A stretch of 64,000 nt of DNA from Streptomyces sp. CB02009 (GTDB taxonomy: Bacteria > Actinomycetota > Actinomycetes > Streptomycetales > Streptomycetaceae). Below, piece by piece: positions 58,868 through 64,000 of this stretch (positions are counted from its first letter, which is position 1; every line of letters starts with the position of its first letter). The stretch covers positions 186,001 to 250,000 of the forward strand of contig NZ_LIVV01000004.1 of the NCBI RefSeq assembly GCF_001905825.1. Reading direction: 5' to 3'. The notes under the pieces were generated by a model. It did no database searches and was not told the DNA's origin. It worked only from the letters and a program-made list of their open reading frames with translations. The translations under genes were made by a program, and so were the position numbers.

Positions 58868-58888
58868 CTTGAGTGGATCTGACTCAAG
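58868..58888. promoter_or_regulatory. Perfect HAIR element (HspR operator) upstream of dnaK
   Basis: CTTGAGT-N7-ACTCAAG, an exact match of the HspR-associated inverted repeat, between dnaK and the divergent sugar transferase-like gene. HspR controls its own operon through this element in streptomycetes. Confidence 0.95.
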
Positions 58889-59119
58889 GATGCACGACGG
58901 GACGGACTGCGTCAACAGACCTGAGCGGAGGGGGCTCAACTCTTCGTCCTTTATCTCACTCATACGGATGCGGGCGCGCGTCGATCCCCGATCCGGCGCG
59001 GTGGCGCATGAGAGAGTTCGCTGGCCCCATGTCGGGCAAACCAGCCATATCCCACGAATATCCCATGATTCTCGTTCGTCGCTCGGAAGGGTGTGGGGAA
59101 TGCTCGGAAGGTGCGGGGA

Positions 59120-59608
59120 ATGACGGCCAAGCGCACGTTCGACATCGTGGGCGGGCTCGCCCTCCTGGTCGCCCTGTCCCCCCTGCTCGCCGCCGTCGCC
59201 CTCTCGGTCGCCCTCGGCTCGGCCACCCCCGGCCGGGGCGTGCTGCGCCGCCGCACGGTGGCGGGCCTGGAGGGGGAGCCCTTCACGATGCTGACCTTCC
59301 GCACGAAGAGCCCCCTGGCCGCGCTGCCGCTCCTCGTGCACGTCGTCGGCGGCCGGATGTCGCTGGTCGGACCGTGTCCGCTGACCCCGGGCCACCGCGA
59401 GTGCGCGGGCGAGGGACGCCGCCGGCTCTCCGTACGCCCCGGGCTGACCGGCCCGTGGCAGATCAGCGGACGGTCGGACCTGCCGTGGGAGGAGCGCGAG
59501 CTGCTCGACCTCCATTACGTGGACCACCACTGGCTGGGGATGGATCTCACGATCCTGGCGCGTACGCTTCCAGCAGTCCGCAGGCGTCGCGCGGCAAGGT
59601 TTGCCTGA
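59120..59608 (+). CDS. Bacterial sugar transferase homologue, catalytically degenerate
   Basis: 162 residues from ATG 59120. N-terminal membrane helix (TFDIVGGLALLVALSPLLAAVALSV) and the sugar-transferase core segments PFTMLTFRTKSPLAALPLLVHVVGGRMSLVGPCPLTPGH and RPGLTGPWQISGRSDLPWEERELLDLHYV. Against the family consensus the segment between the FRTM-like and LDELP motifs is deleted, and the catalytic Asp-Glu pair is replaced by Ala-Ala (PLAALP). It therefore probably does not transfer sugar phosphates to undecaprenyl phosphate. Divergent from dnaK with the HAIR element between, so a heat-shock link is possible. Confidence 0.75.
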   Translation: MTAKRTFDIVGGLALLVALSPLLAAVALSVALGSATPGRGVLRRRTVAGLEGEPFTMLTFRTKSPLAALPLLVHVVGGRMSLVGPCPLTPGHRECAGEGRRRLSVRPGLTGPWQISGRSDLPWEERELLDLHYVDHHWLGMDLTILARTLPAVRRRRAARFA

Positions 59609-59715
59609 GCGACACAGATCACCGCGAGCGCCGCTACAGCCCGGGGCCCCGAACGGGTAATCTCGGCACGGACTCCATAAGTTACCGCTTAGTAGGCCCG
59701 CCCGAGGAGCCCCTC

Positions 59716-61977
59716 ATGCAACTCGCCGCGATCATCGTGTCGATCGCCATCACGGTGGTGGCCGTCGCGCTGTTCGGTCGTGCCACCGTGCAGATCTACC
59801 GGTTCGTGCGCCTCGGGCAGCCCGTGCCCGCCGGCACCCGCACCGGCGACCCCACCCAGCGCACCGTGACCCTGGTCAAGGAATTCCTCGGCCACACCCG
59901 GATGAACCGCTGGGGCATCGTCGGCTTCGCGCACTGGTTCGTGGCGGTGGGCTTCTTCTCGCTGCTCCTGACGATCGTCAACGCCTTCGGCCAGCTCTTC
60001 CAGGCCGACTGGCTGATCCCGATCATCGGCGACTGGCTGCCGTACGAGATCTTCACCGAGTTCCTCGGCCTGATGACGGTCCTGGGCATCGTGACCCTCA
60101 TCGTGATCCGGCAGCTCAGCAAGCCCACCAAGGCGGGCCGCAAGTCCCGCTTCGCGGGCTCCAAGACCGGCCAGGCGTACTTCGTCGAGGCCGTCATCCT
60201 GATCGTCGGCCTCTGCATCATGACGCTGCGCGCCCTCGAAGGCGTCCAGCACCACGTGACCAGCTGGGAGCCCGGCTTCTTCGCCTCGTACCCGCTGATC
60301 GCGCTGCTCGACAACCTGGACCTGAGCACGATCCAGCACCTCACCTACTTCGTCGCGGCGCTCAAGATCGTCACGTCCTTCACCTGGATGATCACGGTCT
60401 CGCTCAACACGAACATGGGCGTCGCCTGGCACCGCTTCCTCGGCTTCCCGAACATCTGGTTCAAGCGGAACGCCGACGGCTCCACCGCGCTCGGCGCGCT
60501 CCAGCCGATGACGACGGCCGGCAAGGAGATCGACTGGGAGGACCCGGCCGAGGACGCCGTCTTCGGCGTCTCCCAGGTCGAGCAGTTCTCCTGGAAGGGC
60601 ATCCTCGACTTCTCCACCTGCACCGAGTGCGGCCGCTGCCAGTCGCAGTGCCCCGCCTGGAACACCGGCAAGCCCCTCTCCCCCAAGCTCCTCATCATGT
60701 CGCTGCGCGACCACGCGCACGCCAAGGCGCCGTACCTGCTCGCCGGCGGCGGCAAGGACATGGAGGGCAACGAGAAGGCCACCGAGGAGCAGCTCAAGGA
60801 CGTCCCCGCGTCGGCGATCGCCGAGGCCGAGCGCCCCCTCATCGGCACCGCCGAGGAGAACGGCGTCATCGACCCCGACGTCCTGTGGTCCTGCACCACC
60901 TGCGGCGCCTGCGTCGAGCAGTGCCCGGTCGACATCGAGCACATCGACCACATCGTCGACATGCGCCGCTACCAGGTGATGATCGAGTCCGCGTTCCCGT
61001 CCGAGGCGGGCACGATGCTCAAGAACCTGGAGAAGAAGGGCAACCCCTGGGGCCTGGCGAAGAAGCAGCGCGTCGAGTGGACCAAGGAGGTCGACTTCGA
61101 GGTCCCGATCGTCGGCAAGGACGTCGAGGACCTCTCGGAGTTCGACTACCTCTACTGGGTCGGCTGCGCCGGCGCCCTGGAGGACCGGGCCAAGAAGACC
61201 ACCAAGGCCTTCGCGGAGCTGCTGCACATGGCGGGCGTCAAGTTCGCGATCATGGGCGGCGACGAGAAGTGCACCGGTGACTCCCCCCGCCGCCTGGGCA
61301 ACGAGCCGCTGTTCCAGCAGCTCGCGCAGGAGAACGTCGCGATGCTGAACATGGCGTTCGGCGAGGATGACGAGGACGAGTCGACGAAGAAGCCGAAGTC
61401 GGCCAAGCGGATCGTCTCCACCTGCCCGCACTGCTTCAACACCATCGCCAACGAGTACCCGCAGCTCGGCGGCGAGTACGAGGTCATCCACCACACCCAG
61501 CTGCTCCAGCACCTCATCGACGAGGGCAAGCTGGTCCCGGTGACCCCGGTCGACGGCCTCATCACCTACCACGACCCGTGCTACCTGGGCCGTCACAACA
61601 AGGTCTACACGCCGCCGCGCGAGATCATGTCCGCCGTCCCCGGCCTGCGCCAGCAGGAGATGCACCGCCACAAGGAGCGCGGCTTCTGCTGCGGCGCCGG
61701 CGGTGCCCGGATGTGGATGGAGGAGCGGATCGGCAAGCGCATCAACAACGAGCGCGTCGAGGAGGCCCTGTCCCTCAACCCGGACATCGTCTCCACCGCC
61801 TGCCCGTTCTGCCTCGTCATGCTGACCGACTCGGTCAACGGCAAGAAGAACGAGGGCAAGGCCAAGGAGTCCGTCACGGTCGTGGACGTGGCCCAGCTGC
61901 TGCTCGAATCGGTGAAGACCCCGGTGGACCCGGAGCCGGAACCGGCCGAGGAGCCGGAGCCGGAACCGGCGAAGTAG
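59716..61977 (+). CDS. EtfD-like membrane Fe-S oxidoreductase
   Basis: 753 residues, ATG with GAGGAG six bases upstream. Six membrane helices in residues 1-250 (heme b/quinone type), then two 4Fe-4S clusters (CTECGRCQSQCPAWN and CTTCGACVEQCPVD) and two CCG domains carrying a non-cubane-type cysteine pattern (CPHCFN, ERGFCCGAGGARMWME, STACPFCLVML). It matches the mycobacterial Rv0338c/EtfD group, which passes electrons from electron-transfer flavoprotein during fatty acid oxidation to menaquinone. Acidic PEPEPAEEPE tail. No etfAB gene is adjacent. Ends in a good hairpin. Confidence 0.9.
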   Translation: MQLAAIIVSIAITVVAVALFGRATVQIYRFVRLGQPVPAGTRTGDPTQRTVTLVKEFLGHTRMNRWGIVGFAHWFVAVGFFSLLLTIVNAFGQLFQADWLIPIIGDWLPYEIFTEFLGLMTVLGIVTLIVIRQLSKPTKAGRKSRFAGSKTGQAYFVEAVILIVGLCIMTLRALEGVQHHVTSWEPGFFASYPLIALLDNLDLSTIQHLTYFVAALKIVTSFTWMITVSLNTNMGVAWHRFLGFPNIWFKRNADGSTALGALQPMTTAGKEIDWEDPAEDAVFGVSQVEQFSWKGILDFSTCTECGRCQSQCPAWNTGKPLSPKLLIMSLRDHAHAKAPYLLAGGGKDMEGNEKATEEQLKDVPASAIAEAERPLIGTAEENGVIDPDVLWSCTTCGACVEQCPVDIEHIDHIVDMRRYQVMIESAFPSEAGTMLKNLEKKGNPWGLAKKQRVEWTKEVDFEVPIVGKDVEDLSEFDYLYWVGCAGALEDRAKKTTKAFAELLHMAGVKFAIMGGDEKCTGDSPRRLGNEPLFQQLAQENVAMLNMAFGEDDEDESTKKPKSAKRIVSTCPHCFNTIANEYPQLGGEYEVIHHTQLLQHLIDEGKLVPVTPVDGLITYHDPCYLGRHNKVYTPPREIMSAVPGLRQQEMHRHKERGFCCGAGGARMWMEERIGKRINNERVEEALSLNPDIVSTACPFCLVMLTDSVNGKKNEGKAKESVTVVDVAQLLLESVKTPVDPEPEPAEEPEPEPAK

Positions 61978-61993
61978 CACCCGGTACACGAGA

Positions 61994-62030
61994 GAGGGCC
62001 GCCCCGCGCGTGAAGCGCGGGGCGGCCCTC
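61994..62030. terminator. Bidirectional terminator
   Basis: GAGGGCCGCCCCGCGC and GCGCGGGGCGGCCCTC around GTGAA, between the EtfD-like gene and the convergent secreted protein gene; TTCGTCGT follows on the plus strand. Confidence 0.9.
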
Positions 62031-62049
62031 TTCGTCGTGCGGGCCCCGG

Positions 62050-62778
62050 TCAGGCCTTCTGGGCGACGTACGTGCCGACGAGCCTGCCCTGGAAGTCGTA
62101 GACCCGGCTGCCGGCCCCCTGCCGCGGGGTGTCGACGGCGGTGAGCTCGTACCGGTGCTTCCCGGCGTCGACGAGCGTGTACGTCCAGCCGTGGTGGGCG
62201 GCGGCCGGATGCCTGAGGTCGAGGGAGCCGAGGGAGCGGCCGTTCTTCTGGGTGAGCTCGACGCGGGGGTGGCTGGTGCTCGTGAAGAACCGGGCCACGT
62301 TCCCGTCGGGCAGGGTGACCTTGGCGTCGGGGAGCCGCACGGTGTTCTTCTTCGCCTGGTGAGCGGGCTTGGGGACGGGCTTCGGGTCCGGCTTGGGCGT
62401 GGGCTTCGGGTCCGGCTTCGGCGCGGTCTCGACCCAGGAGCGCACGGTGCCGTCGGGCCTGAGGACGACGTGAAGGCCACCGTACGGACCGTCGTACTGG
62501 CCGGACGCGGGCCGGCCGCCGGTGCTGACGAGGGTGTCGATCAGGGAGCCGCCGGCGTAGATCTCGGCGGAGAAGCGGCCCGGCCCGTCCTGGTAGACCC
62601 GCGCGAGCGAGCCGCCGGCGAGGTCGACGTTCCGCCAGAAGACCGACTGGTCGCCACCAGCGGGGGCGGGGGCGGGGTCGGGGTCCGCGGCGAACGCTCC
62701 GGCGGCCGGCAGCAGGAGCGCGGCGACGGCCCCGGTGGCGACGGCGGCGGTACGGGCGGAACGACGGGTGACACGCAT
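62050..62778 (-). CDS. Secreted protein with PKP linker
   Basis: 242 residues. Signal peptide (MRVTRRSARTAAVATGAVAAL.., cleavage near AFA-A at residue 30), a first domain up to residue 115 (VFWRNVDLAGGSLARVYQD..SLIDTLVSTGG), a KPDPKPTPKPDPKPVPKP linker, and a second domain with the similar TLPDGNVARFF..SHPRVEL..NGRSLGSLD pattern. The two domains look like distantly related beta modules. No enzyme motif recognised. Convergent with the EtfD-like gene. Confidence 0.8.
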   Translation of the reverse strand: MRVTRRSARTAAVATGAVAALLLPAAGAFAADPDPAPAPAGGDQSVFWRNVDLAGGSLARVYQDGPGRFSAEIYAGGSLIDTLVSTGGRPASGQYDGPYGGLHVVLRPDGTVRSWVETAPKPDPKPTPKPDPKPVPKPAHQAKKNTVRLPDAKVTLPDGNVARFFTSTSHPRVELTQKNGRSLGSLDLRHPAAAHHGWTYTLVDAGKHRYELTAVDTPRQGAGSRVYDFQGRLVGTYVAQKA

Positions 62779-62940
62779 CGGAAGGACTCCTTGCTCGACT
62801 CGCTGACAGCTCCGAAGCTACGAGTACGACATTGAGGTGATACGTCGGTTTTGTAACGAGAGCCCGGCATATCCCCCTAGGGGATGTCACAGCTCAGTGG
62901 CAAGCGGCGGCCCGAGGAGCGCCCGTACGGCGGAAGCGGG

Positions 62941-62946
62941 TACGTT
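62941..62946 (+). promoter_or_regulatory. Candidate -10 box, leaderless Yip1 transcript
   Basis: TACGTT, seven bases before GTG 62954; no SD between. Confidence 0.45.
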
Positions 62947-62953
62947 CAAGGAC

Positions 62954-63853
62954 GTGGCTGGATTCAGGAACGGACGCGGCCGGGACAACCGCCCCCCGCA
63001 CAATCAACCGCAGCAGGCGCCGTACGGGTACAACGCGGCCCCGCCGCCGCACCCGCAGCAGCAGCAGTGGCAACAGCAGCCACCGCAGGGGCAGCAGGGG
63101 CGCCAGGGCTCCCACGGGCAGCAGGGGCAGCACGGGCACCAGGGGCAGCAGCCCTACGGCGAGCCCGAGTACTTCGGCGACCCGTACGGCCAGCAGCAGC
63201 ACCCGCACGCGGCGACGGCGAACAACCCGGGCCACACCCAGATGTTCAGCGTCGACGACCCCTACGGCGACGCCGCGACCCACCACGCCGGCGCCGCGCC
63301 CGTCCCGACGGGCCCCCGGCTCCCGTGGAAGGCGCTCCTGAGCGGCATCGTGCTGCGCCCCGCGGACACGTTCCTGCGGATGCGGGACCACGCCGTGTGG
63401 GGCCCCGCGCTGATCGTGACCTTCCTCTACGGGCTGCTCGCGATCTTCGGCTTCGACAAGGCGCGCGACGAGGCGATCAACGCGACCCTGTCGACGGCGA
63501 TCCCGTACGTCCTGATGACCGCCCTCGGCTTCGTCGTCGGCGGACTGATCCTGGGCTCGGTGACGCACACGCTGGCGCGCCAGCTGGGCGGCGACGGGGC
63601 GTGGCAGCCGACGGTGGGCCTGTCCATGCTGATCATGTCGATCACGGACGCGCCGCGGCTCGTCTTCGCGCTCTTCCTGGGCGGCGAGAACGGCCTGGTC
63701 CAGGTGATCGGCTGGCTGACCTGGCTGGCGGCCGGAGCGCTCTTCACCATGATGGTGAGCCGCTCGCACGACCTGCCGTGGCCGAAGGCGCTGGGCGCGT
63801 CGGCGATCCAGCTGGTGGCGCTGCTGAGCCTGATCAAGCTGGGCACGCTGTAA
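62954..63853 (+). CDS. Yip1-domain membrane protein with Gln/His-rich N-terminus
   Basis: 299 residues from GTG 62954 (VAGFRNGRGRDNRPPHN). Residues 1-130 are disordered, with QQQQWQQQPPQ and GQQGRQGSHGQQG repeats; residues 135-299 carry about five helices of the Yip1 family (FLRMRDHAVWGPALIVTFLYGLLAIFGFDKARDEAIN, LGFVVGGLILGSV, GWLTWLAAGALFTMMVSRSHDLPWPKAL). TACGTT ends seven bases before the GTG and no SD is present. Function unknown, presumably in the membrane. Ends in a strong hairpin. Confidence 0.85.
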   Translation: MAGFRNGRGRDNRPPHNQPQQAPYGYNAAPPPHPQQQQWQQQPPQGQQGRQGSHGQQGQHGHQGQQPYGEPEYFGDPYGQQQHPHAATANNPGHTQMFSVDDPYGDAATHHAGAAPVPTGPRLPWKALLSGIVLRPADTFLRMRDHAVWGPALIVTFLYGLLAIFGFDKARDEAINATLSTAIPYVLMTALGFVVGGLILGSVTHTLARQLGGDGAWQPTVGLSMLIMSITDAPRLVFALFLGGENGLVQVIGWLTWLAAGALFTMMVSRSHDLPWPKALGASAIQLVALLSLIKLGTL

Positions 63854-63864
63854 GCGACGAGAAC

Positions 63865-63902
63865 GAGGAAGGCCCCCGCCGTGAACGGCGGGGGCCTTCC
63901 TC
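63865..63902. terminator. Bidirectional terminator
   Basis: 17-base perfect stem (63865-63881 with 63886-63902) with TGAA loop, between the convergent Yip1 gene and the gene entering at the right edge. Confidence 0.9.
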
Positions 63903-63919
63903 AGGTTCGGACCGGAGGG

Positions 63920-64000
63920 TCAGGCGTCGAGGACCTGGCCCTCGCGCTTGACGACGGGCGGCTCGACCGACCAGGGGAAGTTGATCCACTCGTCGGTCTT
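63920..64000 (-). CDS. 3' end of an unrecognised gene (partial)
   Basis: Only the last 26 codons are inside the window, giving KTDEWINFPWSVEPP.. and ending in GQVLDA. I cannot assign a family from this. Convergent with the Yip1 gene behind its terminator. Confidence 0.7.
   Translation of the reverse strand, partial: KTDEWINFPWSVEPPVVKREGQVLDA

Noticed and set aside
1-64000. tRNA or rRNA genes, IS elements, prophage
   Set aside because: No cloverleaf with an acceptor end, no transposase and no phage gene was recognised in any gap between genes.

Overview
The window is high-GC (about 72%) actinobacterial DNA. GTG starts, GC-rich third positions, XRE-DUF397 and GbsR-ABC units, HspR-controlled chaperones, a kynurenine operon and an exact 14-base actinobacterial parS core all point to the central, core part of a Streptomyces chromosome. 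The parS site suggests the origin is not far away, although no dnaA, DnaA-box cluster or origin lies inside the window. No rRNA, tRNA, CRISPR array, insertion sequence or prophage was seen.

Left part (1-15.5 kb): a STAND-type NB-ARC protein (cut by the left edge) is translationally coupled to a small membrane protein that shares its repeat motif. Then come DUF5063, recR and ebfC, a SLATT-domain membrane protein, an aminotransferase-GntR pair, a DJ-1/MarR pair behind a striking tandem operator, a VapBC-type toxin-antitoxin pair, an XRE regulator with its DUF397 partner, a GH19 chitinase behind two DasR-like sites, two secreted FG-GAP/VCBS paralogues and a quinone-reductase-like enzyme.

Middle part (15.5-32 kb): a membrane-anchored phosphate-binding-like protein, a PASTA-less Ser/Thr kinase, divergent LysR/SDR genes, purA, a degenerate diacylglycerol-kinase-like protein, a large membrane protein, a GbsR regulator with its operator and a two-gene ABC exporter, a cytochrome P450, and a NarL-type two-component system.

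Tryptophan and central metabolism (32-46.4 kb): the fragment of a secreted protein gene, then kynA-kynU-formamidase (tryptophan to anthranilate), a DUF3152 secreted zincin, DUF3151, an MFS exporter, a MalY/PatB C-S lyase, fbaA, a 34-base palindrome centred on parS, an aldose epimerase-pyrE pair, an SRPBCC protein and a membrane-fused spermidine synthase with DUF2617.

Stress and redox part (46.6-64 kb): a Gly/Cys-rich small membrane protein, an aminotransferase, a YbjN protein, clpB with an HspR operator (HAIR), an F420/PPOX-type oxidoreductase, and a compact two-gene operon encoding a secreted EPSWES-repeat peptide and a Rieske-like protein that has lost its cluster ligands, with a divergent LuxR/TrmB-like regulator. 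Then follow the dnaK-grpE-dnaJ-hspR operon behind a perfect HAIR, a sugar transferase homologue lacking its catalytic Asp-Glu pair, an EtfD-like membrane Fe-S oxidoreductase, a secreted protein, a Yip1 protein and the 3' end of an unrecognised gene.

Most genes are ordinary core genes. The parts most worth a second look are the EPSWES/Rieske-like operon (52.3-54.6 kb), the parS palindrome (41.5 kb), the shared-motif NB-ARC pair (left edge), the tandem MarR operator (7.75 kb), and the pseudo-enzymes. Nine genes have a TANNNT box 6-7 bases before the start codon, which suggests leaderless transcripts.
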